Part shown: piece after piece, positions 10,538 to 18,168 of the stretch
Position numbering within the stretch: the first letter of the stretch is position 1
Layout: every line of letters begins with the position of its first letter
Assembly: GCF_021729885.1 (NCBI RefSeq)
Contig: NZ_CP063401.1
Coordinates: 1,550,001 to 1,614,000 of the forward strand
Source of the DNA: Devosia sp. SL43
GTDB lineage: Bacteria; Pseudomonadota; Alphaproteobacteria; Rhizobiales; Devosiaceae
Length of the DNA stretch: 64,000 bases
Reading direction: 5' to 3'
Position numbers and translations under genes: made by a program
The notes under the pieces: model-generated
The model's database searches: none
Seen by the model: the letters and a program-made list of their open reading frames with translations, nothing else
What the model was told of the DNA's origin: nothing

Positions 10538-10702
10538 ATGAGCAATATCGACATCAAGGCGCTTGAACACGCAGGTCGTACAGCCATGGTCTGGACGGAA
10601 GGCTATGACGGGGAAACCCACTATGCCAGCGTCCTCAAGGCCCTTGCGCCTGCCCTTCTTATCCTGGCCACCGCTGCTGGCCTGATGCTCGCAATTCTCT
10701 AG
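10538..10702 (+). CDS. small single-span membrane protein of unknown function (54 aa)
   Basis: I do not recognise this 54-residue protein. It starts at ATG 10538 after GGAGG at 10527-10531, a strong ribosome site. The first ~35 residues are polar and mixed (HAGRTAMVWTEGYDGETHYA), followed by a hydrophobic C-terminal helix ending at the stop (LAPALLILATAAGLMLAI). It therefore looks like a tail-anchored or single-pass membrane peptide. The perfect EcfG promoter just upstream suggests strong induction under general stress. The DUF3309 gene begins 55 bases later with no terminator between, so they may be co-transcribed. Confidence 0.65.
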   Translation: MSNIDIKALEHAGRTAMVWTEGYDGETHYASVLKALAPALLILATAAGLMLAIL

Positions 10703-10757
10703 ACGCCAGCGCGTCCACCAGGCGCCTCATGCGTCCAATAACAATAGGAGAGCTACC

Positions 10758-10916
10758 ATGGGTCTCGGTACAATTCTCATCATCATCCTGATTCTGCTGT
10801 TGATCGGCGCACTGCCCAGCTGGGGCTATTCGCGCGGTTTCGGCTACTTCCCATCCGGTATTCTCGGCGTCGTGCTGGTTGTCGTTCTCATCCTCGTGCT
10901 GATGGGCCGCGTCTAG
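10758..10916 (+). CDS. DUF3309 family small membrane protein (52 aa)
   Basis: A 52-residue hydrophobic protein beginning MGLGTILIIILILLLIGALPSWG, which matches the DUF3309 family: two membrane helices (about residues 3-18 and 33-49) joined by a short loop with WGYSRGFGYFPSG. The ribosome site AGGAG is at 10746-10750. Family members have no established function and are often stress-induced. It sits in the stress island downstream of an EcfG promoter and is followed by a strong terminator. Confidence 0.8.
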   Translation: MGLGTILIIILILLLIGALPSWGYSRGFGYFPSGILGVVLVVVLILVLMGRV

Positions 10917-11013
10917 CAGTCGAGAAGAATAAACGGGCGCAGCCAGTCCCCTGGTTCCACCAAGTGGAATGCGCCCTGCGGGCCAAGGTCGCCCCCCTTT
11001 GCCCGCCCCTTGT

Positions 11014-11051
11014 CACCCCGATACGCTGCAACGCGTGTCGGGGTGTCTTTC
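11014..11051 (+). terminator. rho-independent terminator after the DUF3309 gene
   Basis: A 13-bp stem (CACCCCGATACGC / GCGTGTCGGGGTG, one T-G pair) with a 6-base loop, followed by TCTTTCT. It ends the small-protein transcript before the next EcfG promoter. Confidence 0.8.
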
Positions 11052-11063
11052 TATTGAACGCTC

Positions 11064-11088
11064 GGAACTCCTTGGATTTTCAGGCGTT
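11064..11088 (+). promoter_or_regulatory. EcfG-type promoter
   Basis: GGAAC 11064-11068, 16 bases, CGTT 11085-11088. Exact consensus spacing; 29 bases upstream of the DUF883-like gene at 11118. Confidence 0.8.
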
Positions 11089-11117
11089 GTCGCCATAACA
11101 GCTAGAAGGAGCGTCAC

Positions 11118-11477
11118 ATGGCTACCACTTCAGATCTCGCACCGACCCGTCCCAAGCGCCCGACCGGCACACGGTCCAACACCAAGCCGCGCGAAGAGCA
11201 GCTTGAGGACCAGGTCGCTCAGCTTCAGTCCGACCTCAAGGCAATTGCCGCGACGCTGGCCAAGCTGAGCAACGAAAAGGTCAGCGAAGTGCGCGACGTC
11301 GCCAAGAGCGAAATGCGCCACCTGCAGCGCCAGGGCCAGCACGTCATCGACGATGTACAGGACCAGGCCGGCGCCATGGAAAAGCAGCTCAAGGACACCA
11401 TCCGCGAAAAGCCACTGACCGCCGTGGCAAGCGCGGTGGGCATCGGCTTTATTCTGGCTCTGCTGTCGCGGCGCTGA
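11118..11477 (+). CDS. DUF883 (ElaB/YqjD-like) membrane-anchored protein
   Basis: A 119-residue protein with the ElaB/YqjD layout: a charged N-terminus, a long amphipathic helix (about residues 27-90) and one C-terminal transmembrane helix (AVASAVGIGFILALLS) followed by RR. In enterobacteria YqjD-type proteins are inner-membrane proteins that bind ribosomes in stationary phase; that role is only known there. AGAAGGAG lies just before the start. It is driven by a perfect EcfG promoter and overlaps functionally with the next membrane protein, whose start is 5 bases after this stop. Confidence 0.8.
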   Translation: MATTSDLAPTRPKRPTGTRSNTKPREEQLEDQVAQLQSDLKAIAATLAKLSNEKVSEVRDVAKSEMRHLQRQGQHVIDDVQDQAGAMEKQLKDTIREKPLTAVASAVGIGFILALLSRR

Positions 11478-11482
11478 ACACC

Positions 11483-11923
11483 ATGCATTTGCTGGTGCCT
11501 CTCGCGGCCCTCCTCGGCATTGAGGTTGAGGCCATAACCGATCGCGTCAAGGCAACAATCCTCGTCAATGCGGCGATGGTGTTGTTTGGCTTGACGGGTC
11601 TGGTGTTTCTATTGGTCGCCGGCTTCATCGCCCTCAGCGATCTCGTCGGGTCGATCTATGCGGCGCTCATCTTCGCCGGCAGCTTTCTGTTGCTCGCGCT
11701 GGCCGTCTATCTCGGCAGCCGCATTGGTGAAAGCCGTCACCGGCGCGAGGCGGTCAAGAAGCGCCGGTCCAGCGAGACCAGCGCTTTCGTCACCACGGCG
11801 GCATTGACGGCCTTGCCGGTCTTACTGCGGTCGCCGCTGGTGCGAACGCTGGGCCTGCCGGCGGCCGCCATCGCGGCGTTCCTACTAGTGCGCAATAGCG
11901 GCGACGAAGACGACAACGACTGA
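11483..11923 (+). CDS. holin-like/phage-holin-family small membrane protein
   Basis: A 146-residue protein with two strong transmembrane helices (about residues 26-50 and 58-80), a basic linker (RHRREAVKKRRSS) and a third hydrophobic stretch (about 105-135), ending in an acidic tail. The layout resembles the YqjE/holin-X group that often follows DUF883 genes, so it is not evidence of a prophage. It is very likely co-transcribed with the DUF883 gene from the EcfG promoter. Convergent with the histidine kinase that ends at 11927. Confidence 0.65.
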   Translation: MHLLVPLAALLGIEVEAITDRVKATILVNAAMVLFGLTGLVFLLVAGFIALSDLVGSIYAALIFAGSFLLLALAVYLGSRIGESRHRREAVKKRRSSETSAFVTTAALTALPVLLRSPLVRTLGLPAAAIAAFLLVRNSGDEDDND

Positions 11924-11926
11924 GGA

Positions 11927-13441
11927 TCAATTATCCTCAGTCGGCAACGGCAGCCACACATCGGCCACCACGCCATCAGGCGTGAAATCGAGCTTCACTT
12001 CGCTGTCGAGTACTTTAGCGAGGCTCCGTTCGATCAGCCTGGTGCCCAAACCGTGTTCCTGCGGCGGGCTGACCTGGGGCCCGCCGATCTCGCGCCAGTT
12101 CAGCGCCAGACCGCGCTCCGGCGCGGTCTTGATGTCCCAGCGAATGCTGACAGTGCCCTTGTCGTCCGACCAGGCCCCATGCCGCATGGCATTGGTGGTC
12201 AACTCATGCAGGATCAGCCCAAGCCCCAGCGCATGATCGGCCGGCAGCATGACGTCGCTGCCGCTGACCTCGGCCCGATCGGGATTGGTCAGGAAGTTCG
12301 GTCCCAGCTGAGACGCGATAACCTCATAGAGCTGCACACCCGACCAGTCCCGGTCGGCCAGCAGCACATGCGCATCCGAAATCGTCCGCAGCCGGCCTGA
12401 AAAGGCCTCGATGAAGGCCCGCGGATCCGGATTCTGCCGGATGGTCTGCCGCGCCACCGACTGGATCATCGCTAGCGTGTTTTTCACCCGATGATTGAGC
12501 TCGCGCAGCAGCAGCCGCGTCTGGTCGGCGGACTGCTTGCTCTCGGTGATGTCGATACTGGCGCCCATCATGATCAGCGCCTTGCCCTCGGCATCGCGCT
12601 GATAGACCCGGCCGCGCATAGTCAGCCAGCGTCCAGAATTGCCGACCCGCGCCTCGGCGCCGTAGTCCACGCCATCGCGAAGACTGGCCTCGATTCCGGA
12701 TCGTACCGTGGCCCGATCGGCCGGGTGTGTGGCCTCGAGCACATCATCCACCCGCACCGGCCCGCTTTCGGCAAGCCCGTACATCCGCCTGAACATGTCG
12801 TTGCAGGCCACTTCACCAGTGCGCACGTCCCAGACCCAGCTGCCGACCTTGCCGGCCTCCAGCGTCAAGGCATGCCGCCACTCCTCGCGCAGCAAAGCCG
12901 CAGCCGTCCGCGCCCGCACCCGCGCTTCGTCCTTGAGTGCAAACAGTGCAGCAGCCACGCCTGCCAGATCGACAAGCTGTTCGAGCAGCGCCGGATCAAC
13001 CGCGTCTCGCGGCCTGGCGCTCAGCACGCACAGCGTCCCAAGCCGCTGTCCGGCGATAATGATCGGTGCGCCAGCATAAAAGCGTATTTGCGGTGCGTCG
13101 GTCACCAGCAAATTGGCTTTGAAGCGCTCGTCGGTGCTGGCATCGAGCACGACGGTCACGTCATCAGGCGAGGCCAAGGTGTGTGCGCAAAAAGACAGTT
13201 CGGTCTTGTTGCCGGTCATGCCTTCGGCGCCAAAGCAGCCATGGAACGACTGCCATTCCGCGCCGACCAGCGTGACCAGTCCGAACTCGGCCTTGAAAAT
13301 ATGCGCGACGGTCCGGCTCAGCCGCGCAAAATCGGCGTCCGGCTCATCCGTCATGTTGAGCGCGTCAAGCGCCCCCAACCGTATCGGGTCGTCAATCACC
13401 GCCCGGACGCTGTCCGGCAACGGAGCCCCTAAGTCTGTCAA
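11927..13441 (-). CDS. GAF-PAS HWE-type sensor histidine kinase
   Basis: A 504-residue soluble kinase. A GAF domain occupies about residues 35-170, a PAS domain about 195-300 (ending with a typical PAC segment, GASIDITESK), and the HWE/HisKA_2 kinase core follows, with phospho-acceptor His317 in LLRELNHRVKNTLAM. It has no transmembrane segment, so it senses a cytoplasmic signal; whether the GAF or PAS binds a ligand or light cofactor cannot be read. Kinases of this class commonly feed PhyR in the general stress response. It has its own EcfG promoter 65 bases upstream, which would give positive feedback on signalling. Confidence 0.9.
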   Translation of the reverse strand: MTDLGAPLPDSVRAVIDDPIRLGALDALNMTDEPDADFARLSRTVAHIFKAEFGLVTLVGAEWQSFHGCFGAEGMTGNKTELSFCAHTLASPDDVTVVLDASTDERFKANLLVTDAPQIRFYAGAPIIIAGQRLGTLCVLSARPRDAVDPALLEQLVDLAGVAAALFALKDEARVRARTAAALLREEWRHALTLEAGKVGSWVWDVRTGEVACNDMFRRMYGLAESGPVRVDDVLEATHPADRATVRSGIEASLRDGVDYGAEARVGNSGRWLTMRGRVYQRDAEGKALIMMGASIDITESKQSADQTRLLLRELNHRVKNTLAMIQSVARQTIRQNPDPRAFIEAFSGRLRTISDAHVLLADRDWSGVQLYEVIASQLGPNFLTNPDRAEVSGSDVMLPADHALGLGLILHELTTNAMRHGAWSDDKGTVSIRWDIKTAPERGLALNWREIGGPQVSPPQEHGLGTRLIERSLAKVLDSEVKLDFTPDGVVADVWLPLPTEDN

Positions 13442-13505
13442 TTCCAGTCCTGACGCTTACAAATACGCCCCACTATCCAGGCACGACGCCAGATAATCCG
13501 GACCA

Positions 13506-13530
13506 AACGCGTCTCAACCCGATTGGTTCC
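13506..13530 (-). promoter_or_regulatory. EcfG-type promoter upstream of the GAF-PAS kinase
   Basis: On the minus strand GGAAC (13530-13526), 16 bases, CGTT (13509-13506). Exact consensus, in the 96-base gap between the lipid kinase stop and the histidine kinase start at 13441. Confidence 0.8.
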
Positions 13531-13537
13531 ACCTTTT

Positions 13538-14446
13538 TCAGCTGGCGATAGGCAGCTTGGGCAAAATGACCTTCAGCGCCCCCGGATGGACCTTGAGGGC
13601 CACCGATCGATCAAGCTTGATCAGCTCGCCATCGATCACGGCATGCGCCCCGCGCTTGCGTTTGGGGAAATGTAGGGTCACCTCCTCAACCTCCTTCTCG
13701 GAGACCATCGGGCTGGCGCGCCAACTGCCGAGGAAGACATCCACCGCAAGCCTGATCAGTGCCGACGTCGACACCGGCGCCGCAACATAGACGCCAAGTA
13801 TGCCGGCATCGAGCCGGTCGGCGTGGATCTGCCCTTCACCCAGCGGATTGTTGGAAACCGCGATACCGGACACCCGGCACTTCTCCACACCCCGCTTGGT
13901 GACGAGTTCGGCATCGAATTCGGGGGGATTGATGGCCGCAGCACCAATGGCGCGCAAGCTGGCCAGCATCTTGCCCACCCGGCTGCTATAGGTCATCCCC
14001 TCGCGGATACGCACCAGCCGCGCATGAATGCCAACGCCGAACTGATGCACGAACGGTCGGTCATTGGCGGTGGCAATGTCCACCGTGCCAATTTCGCCAG
14101 CTGCGATTGCCTCCAACGCGCCCGGCAGATCGAGCGGCACTTTGAGCGCCCGGGCAAAGAGATTCATGGTGCCCGCCGGCAGCACCCCGAGCGGCACGCC
14201 GGAAGCATAGGCTATGCCTGCGGCGGCGGAAATCGTCCCATCACCACCCCCGGCCAGGATGGCATCCACGCCTTTGGTCTTTGCCGCAGTCTGCAAAGCG
14301 GCTTCGACCGCGTTTCCGGCTACGATCTTGCACTCCAGCACATGGCCGTGCCGCTCAAACACCTCACGCGCCGTAGTGCAAAAGATCTCCAGATCCATAG
14401 TCCGAAGCGTTCCGCCATCGCGGTTGAGAATAGCCACAATGCGCAA
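13538..14446 (-). CDS. diacylglycerol kinase family lipid kinase
   Basis: A 302-residue DAGK-catalytic-domain protein (YegS/BmrU/LCB5-like). The nucleotide motif ILAGGGDGTISAAA is near residues 63-77, followed by LGVLPAGTMNLFARAL, both characteristic. It would phosphorylate a lipid such as diacylglycerol or a sphingoid base. The start is a TTG at 14446 with GGAG eight bases upstream; no ATG in frame lies before the first beta strand. It follows the CHASE3 kinase by 21 bases, so it is probably its operon partner. Presence in the stress island suggests a role in membrane lipid turnover under stress (inference). Confidence 0.85.
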   Translation of the reverse strand: MRIVAILNRDGGTLRTMDLEIFCTTAREVFERHGHVLECKIVAGNAVEAALQTAAKTKGVDAILAGGGDGTISAAAGIAYASGVPLGVLPAGTMNLFARALKVPLDLPGALEAIAAGEIGTVDIATANDRPFVHQFGVGIHARLVRIREGMTYSSRVGKMLASLRAIGAAAINPPEFDAELVTKRGVEKCRVSGIAVSNNPLGEGQIHADRLDAGILGVYVAAPVSTSALIRLAVDVFLGSWRASPMVSEKEVEEVTLHFPKRKRGAHAVIDGELIKLDRSVALKVHPGALKVILPKLPIAS

Positions 14447-14467
14447 GGATAGGCTCCATTCTTGGGG

Positions 14468-15880
14468 TCAGGCAGGCGGCGAAACATTCTTGTCGATACC
14501 GGGCAGCGGCACGACCACCGACAGCCCGCCGCCTTCGCGCCGCAGATATTGCGGAACGCCGCCAAACTGGTTCGCCAACTGCTTGACGATGACCGAGCCC
14601 AGGCCGCCTTCGCCCGGCTGGCTGTCCTCGGCTATGCCCACGCCATCATCGGTGACGGTCAGCGTCGGCACACCGTCAGCGTCACGCCGCAGACGCACGG
14701 TCACCGTGCCGCTGCGGTCCTCCGGGAACGCATGCTTGAGCGCGTTGGTCACCAGCTCGCCGACCAGAATGCCCACGGTCGTCGCATCGCGGGCGCCGAT
14801 CACGATGGGGTCGATTTCGCCGGTCAGCGTCACCGCCTTGGTGCCGGTAACGGTCGATGCCAGATCTTCGAGCACTGCGTCGAGAAAATCGTCCGCACTC
14901 GCGGTTTCGAGATCATCCCCCAGCCGGAGCCGGCGGTGTGCCGAAGCAATGGCATGGACGCGGGAACGTGCTGCCTCCAGTGCCTGGCGAACCTCATCCG
15001 ACTTGCTGCGGATCAGCTGCAGGCCCAGCAGCGACGACACCGTGGCCAATGAATTGCCGATGCGGTGGCTGCTGTCCTGCAGCAGCGCCTCGACGCGCTC
15101 GCGCTCGCGCTCGGCATGGGCGCGCGCCTCTTCCACCGCCTGCGTCCGCTCGCGCACCAAAGACTCGAGCTCTTCCTTCTCGCTGCGCAGCAGATTGCGG
15201 TTCTGCGCCAGCGCCGTCACCTCGCGCTGGGTGCGTGTGAACAGGATGTAAGCCAGGATAACGGCCCCGGCCAAGGCAGCCACGATTGCCCCGACCAGCG
15301 ACAGCCGCATCGTATCTATGCTCCGGTTGCGATCGAGCAGGTTCTGGTTTTCATCGCTGATGAACTGCTCTAGCGCCGCGCGCACCTCGTCCATCAGCCG
15401 CTCACCCATTCCCGTCTGGATCAGCGTCCTCGCTTCGGCCGTTCGCTGCGAGTTGACCAGATCCACCGTGCGCGCCATCTCGGCGATCTTGGCGGCAATA
15501 TCCCCGGTGATGTCGTTGACCCGTGCGGCGCGTGACGGATCGTCGTCAGTAACAGCGATCAGCGCCAATACGCTGGCATCAATGTCTGCTGCGGCCCGCC
15601 TGTAGGTCTGAAGATAGCTGTCATCCCGCGTCAGCACATAGCCACGCTGACTGCTTTCGGTTTCGCTGAGGGCAATGGTCAGTTCGCGCGCCTGGTTGCG
15701 AACATCATAGGTGCGCGCCATGTCGCCGATCTGGCGATCCATGCTCTGCACCAGTACGAGCGAGGCGACGGCGGCGAGCAGCACCAGCGACAACGATGCC
15801 CAAATGGCAACGCGCCGGCCGATGCGCCTCAAGCGGACGCCGTCCTGTCTGTGCTCTGTCATGTCGCTCGCGATGGTCAT
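14468..15880 (-). CDS. CHASE3 sensor histidine kinase, HisKA_2 type
   Basis: A membrane kinase of about 470 residues. TM1 spans about residues 24-44 and TM2 about 193-215. Between them is a ~150-residue helical periplasmic region of the CHASE3 type, rich in RGYVLTRDDSYLQTYR-like features. A coiled coil (225-265) leads to the kinase core with His272 in DSSHRIGNSLATV, and the HATPase carries DDGVGIAE. HisKA_2 kinases with periplasmic sensors next to phyR are the usual PhyK candidates, so this is one of three possible inputs here. An in-frame ATG at 15862 is an equally plausible start, and longer versions from 15919 are possible. Confidence 0.88.
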   Translation of the reverse strand: MTIASDMTEHRQDGVRLRRIGRRVAIWASLSLVLLAAVASLVLVQSMDRQIGDMARTYDVRNQARELTIALSETESSQRGYVLTRDDSYLQTYRRAAADIDASVLALIAVTDDDPSRAARVNDITGDIAAKIAEMARTVDLVNSQRTAEARTLIQTGMGERLMDEVRAALEQFISDENQNLLDRNRSIDTMRLSLVGAIVAALAGAVILAYILFTRTQREVTALAQNRNLLRSEKEELESLVRERTQAVEEARAHAERERERVEALLQDSSHRIGNSLATVSSLLGLQLIRSKSDEVRQALEAARSRVHAIASAHRRLRLGDDLETASADDFLDAVLEDLASTVTGTKAVTLTGEIDPIVIGARDATTVGILVGELVTNALKHAFPEDRSGTVTVRLRRDADGVPTLTVTDDGVGIAEDSQPGEGGLGSVIVKQLANQFGGVPQYLRREGGGLSVVVPLPGIDKNVSPPA

Positions 15881-15976
15881 CCGATTACCAGCGCAACACC
15901 GACAGCGATTCTGCCCCACGTGCCGCAGGATCGTGCTTGGCGCATGGCAGTGGCATATTTGAGGCCGACCTTGTGT

Positions 15977-16732
15977 TCATATCAATGGTCGCTTGCGCTC
16001 GGATGGTCCCTCCCAGCCGGAGACCTCCATCAATCCGTCGATATCGACAACCTCACAGGCGCGGTCGAGCCAGCGTATCATCTTGCGATCAGCCAATTTT
16101 CGCAGCGTCTTGTTGGTATGGACGATGGAAAGTCCCAGCGTATCGGCAACGTGCTGCTGGGTAATGGGGATATGCAGCAATTTGCCGGTCCCCAGCCCCA
16201 CCGATGCCGCACGATGGTAGAGGAACGCGATGAGGTAGGCGGCCCGCTCCATTGCCGTGCGGCGCCCCAGGCTCAGCAAATGCTCGTCGAGCATGCGCTC
16301 CTCCTGCGCCGCCAACCAGGTGATGTCGAACCCCAGTCCGGGGTGATTGCGGAACAGCTCGTTGAGCCGGTCGCGCTGGAACACGCAGAGCACCAGCGAG
16401 GACAGCGCCTCCACCGAGTGCTCCATCTCCCCGATGATGGAGCCTTGCAGCCCCACCAGATCACCCGGCAACATGTAGTTGAGGATTTGTCGCCGTCCGT
16501 CGGGCAGCGACTTGTAGCGAAACGCCCATCCTGAGAGCAGGGTGTACAGGTGCGCGCTATGCGTCCCCTCCGACATCAGGGTCGTGCCGGTTTCGGCCGT
16601 CAGTTCGCCTGTCTTGAACGATGAGACAAAGCGCAGTTCCTGCGGCTCGAACTCCCGGAAACTGCCGATGGCGCGCAGTGGACATTGCTCACATGGGACA
16701 CGTCGTCCGGAGCTTGGGAGGACGTAACTCAA
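15977..16732 (-). CDS. Crp/Fnr-family transcriptional regulator
   Basis: A 251-residue regulator with an N-terminal cyclic-nucleotide-binding-like beta roll (about residues 35-150), a dimerisation helix, and a C-terminal winged helix (about 170-235; ITQQHVADTLGLSIVHTNKTLRKL). The N-terminus has CEQCPLR, the CxxC pair seen in many Fnr/FixK-like proteins, but not the full cysteine set of an oxygen-sensing Fnr iron-sulfur cluster. It is monocistronic, with a perfect EcfG promoter 39 bases upstream. That would make it a secondary regulator under the general stress response. Confidence 0.88.
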   Translation of the reverse strand: MSYVLPSSGRRVPCEQCPLRAIGSFREFEPQELRFVSSFKTGELTAETGTTLMSEGTHSAHLYTLLSGWAFRYKSLPDGRRQILNYMLPGDLVGLQGSIIGEMEHSVEALSSLVLCVFQRDRLNELFRNHPGLGFDITWLAAQEERMLDEHLLSLGRRTAMERAAYLIAFLYHRAASVGLGTGKLLHIPITQQHVADTLGLSIVHTNKTLRKLADRKMIRWLDRACEVVDIDGLMEVSGWEGPSERKRPLI

Positions 16733-16770
16733 TGGGCACCGGAAGCGTTGGAAGTGAGAATTAGGCGATC

Positions 16771-16795
16771 AACGCGCCGAGCTCTAAGGCGTTCC
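16771..16795 (-). promoter_or_regulatory. EcfG-type promoter upstream of the Crp/Fnr gene
   Basis: Minus strand GGAAC (16795-16791), 16 bases, CGTT (16774-16771). Exact consensus; its CGTT is 38 bases from the ATG at 16732. Confidence 0.8.
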
Positions 16796-16872
16796 AGCAC
16801 ATGTCAAATTTAAATGACGGCGACGCCATCGCTCGTCACTAAGGGGTGGGGCTCAGATTTGTGGAACCACCC

Positions 16873-17241
16873 ATGCTGGACGGCAAGACCATCCTCGTTG
16901 TCGAGGCCGAATTTCTCATTGCGCTCGATATCCAGCGAATGCTGGAAGGCATGAGCGCGGACCAGCTGCTCTTCGCCCGCAGTGCTGATGAGGCGCATGA
17001 GCTCGGACAGCATTGGGATGCGCTTGGCCTTGCCATCGTCGAGCTTCGGCAGCACCAGCCTGTGTCGATGGCACTCGTGCAAAGCCTTCGCGACAGGGAT
17101 ATCCCCGTCGTGATCAGCTCTGCTGATGGCGCCATACGACAAGGACACCCGGATTTTCCGGGCGTCCCTGTGCTTGTCAAACCCATGGCAGAGGACGATC
17201 TGGCCAACGCGATACGCCAGATTCTACCGGTGTCACCCTAG
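16873..17241 (+). CDS. degenerate single-domain response regulator (receiver)
   Basis: A 122-residue stand-alone receiver-like protein. The fold is recognisable (KTILVVEAEFLIALDIQ at the start, VPVLVKPM with Lys103 near the end), but key residues are changed. The acidic pair after strand 1 is Glu-Ala instead of Glu-Asp, and the phospho-acceptor position holds Glu57 (AIVELRQ) instead of aspartate. It therefore probably cannot be phosphorylated normally and may mimic an active state. It is convergent with ecfG, and the two genes share the palindrome CTAG for their stop codons. Starting at ATG 16873 removes nine unlikely residues of the longer frame. Confidence 0.75.
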   Translation: MLDGKTILVVEAEFLIALDIQRMLEGMSADQLLFARSADEAHELGQHWDALGLAIVELRQHQPVSMALVQSLRDRDIPVVISSADGAIRQGHPDFPGVPVLVKPMAEDDLANAIRQILPVSP

Positions 17242-17792
17242 AACGAGTGGTTGTGGGTCGTAACCTGCGCCGACACCGCGTCCGGACCGTAATCTGCCTC
17301 GCCCGATATCTTGAGGATATCCTGTAGGCGCGTGCGGGCACGGCTGACGCGGCTCTTCATCGTGCCCACGGCGCAGTCGCAGATGTCGGCCGCTTCCTCG
17401 TAGGAAAACCCAGAGGCCCCGATGAGAATCACCGCTTCGCGCTGATCGTCGGGCAGTTGTGACAGGGCCTTCTTGAAGTCCTGCATATCCATCGAGCCGT
17501 ACTGTGAGGGATGCACGGACAACCGCTCGGTGAACGCGCCATCGCTGTCCTGCACTTCACGGCCGCGCTTGCGCATCTGGCTGTAGAACTCATTGCGCAG
17601 GATGGTGAAGAGCCAGGCCTTGATGTTGGTGCCCATCTCGAAGCTGGACTGCTTGGCCCAAGCCTTCATCACGGTGTCCTGCACCAAGTCATCGGCTTTG
17701 TCGTGCTTGCCGGTCAGCGACACAGCAAAGGCGCGCAGGCTGGGCAAGGTCGCGAGCATCTCGCGCTTGAACGTCGTCGGTTCTGTGGTCAT
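17238..17792 (-). CDS. ecfG: EcfG-family general stress response sigma factor
   Basis: A 184-residue ECF sigma factor. Region 2 is FAVSLTGKHDKADDLVQDTVMKAWAK (about residues 20-45) and region 4 is LPDDQREAVILIGASGFSYEEAADICDCAVGTMKSRVSRAR (about 120-160). In the family it directs RNA polymerase to GGAAC-N16/17-CGTT promoters and is held inactive by NepR until PhyR is phosphorylated. The start at 17792 lies four bases after the nepR stop, giving the classic nepR-ecfG operon; longer frames upstream would run through nepR in another frame and are rejected. Exact matches to its promoter consensus occur around it. Confidence 0.93.
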   Translation of the reverse strand: MTTEPTTFKREMLATLPSLRAFAVSLTGKHDKADDLVQDTVMKAWAKQSSFEMGTNIKAWLFTILRNEFYSQMRKRGREVQDSDGAFTERLSVHPSQYGSMDMQDFKKALSQLPDDQREAVILIGASGFSYEEAADICDCAVGTMKSRVSRARTRLQDILKISGEADYGPDAVSAQVTTHNHSF

Positions 17793-17796
17793 GGCG

Positions 17797-18018
17797 CTAC
17801 TCCCCGCCACGGGGTGCGTTCTTGTCCTTATGCTGCTGTTCGGCGGCATCGAGCTTTTCGAGCAGGTCGAGCAGCTGGTCAGGAACGCCTTCGTCCTGCA
17901 CCGCGCCGTAGAGCGCACGCAAACGTGCGCCGATGTCCGTATTCGGACCCAGCCCATCATCTGCCCGCCCCGCCTGCGTCCGCATACGTTGCTGGGTCAC
18001 CAGTTTGTCCTTTATCAT
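17797..18018 (-). CDS. nepR: NepR-type anti-sigma factor
   Basis: A 73-residue protein matching the NepR family: a central helical core with IGARLRALYGAVQDEGVPDQLLDLLEKLDAAEQQ (residues ~29-62) between disordered, charged tails. NepR binds EcfG in unstressed cells and is taken away by phosphorylated PhyR. It is encoded directly ahead of ecfG (4-base gap) and divergently from phyR, the standard arrangement in Hyphomicrobiales. Two short in-frame starts are possible (residues 1 and 12); the conserved core is in both. Confidence 0.92.
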   Translation of the reverse strand: MIKDKLVTQQRMRTQAGRADDGLGPNTDIGARLRALYGAVQDEGVPDQLLDLLEKLDAAEQQHKDKNAPRGGE

Positions 18019-18060
18019 GCCTAGACCGATTATCTTGAGATTGCCCCGTGTTCCGCACTA

Positions 18061-18085
18061 AATGCACCACGGACAAAAAAGTTCC
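18061..18085 (-). promoter_or_regulatory. possible EcfG promoter for nepR-ecfG (imperfect)
   Basis: Minus strand GGAAC (18085-18081), 16 bases, CATT (18064-18061), one mismatch to CGTT. It is placed correctly for autoregulation of nepR-ecfG and lies back to back with the perfect phyR site. Confidence 0.45.
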
Positions 18086-18094
18086 GCAAGCTCA

Positions 18095-18119
18095 GGAACT
18101 TTTGGCGGCAGCTTCCGTT
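18095..18119 (+). promoter_or_regulatory. EcfG-type promoter of phyR
   Basis: GGAAC 18095-18099, 16 bases, CGTT 18116-18119; exact consensus, 49 bases before the phyR ATG. Autoinduction of phyR by EcfG is usual in the family. Confidence 0.85.
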
Positions 18120-18168
18120 TAGAGGTTTCGTGCGCCTAAAAGCGTCAAGCGTCACTGGGAGTTCACTA

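Noticed and set aside
11483-11923. Holin-like protein as a sign of prophage
   Set aside because: No integrase, terminase, capsid or lysis genes nearby; this type often follows DUF883 genes in chromosomes.
18030-18054. Second minus-strand GGAAC upstream of nepR
   Set aside because: No CGTT-like -10 at 16 or 17 bases.
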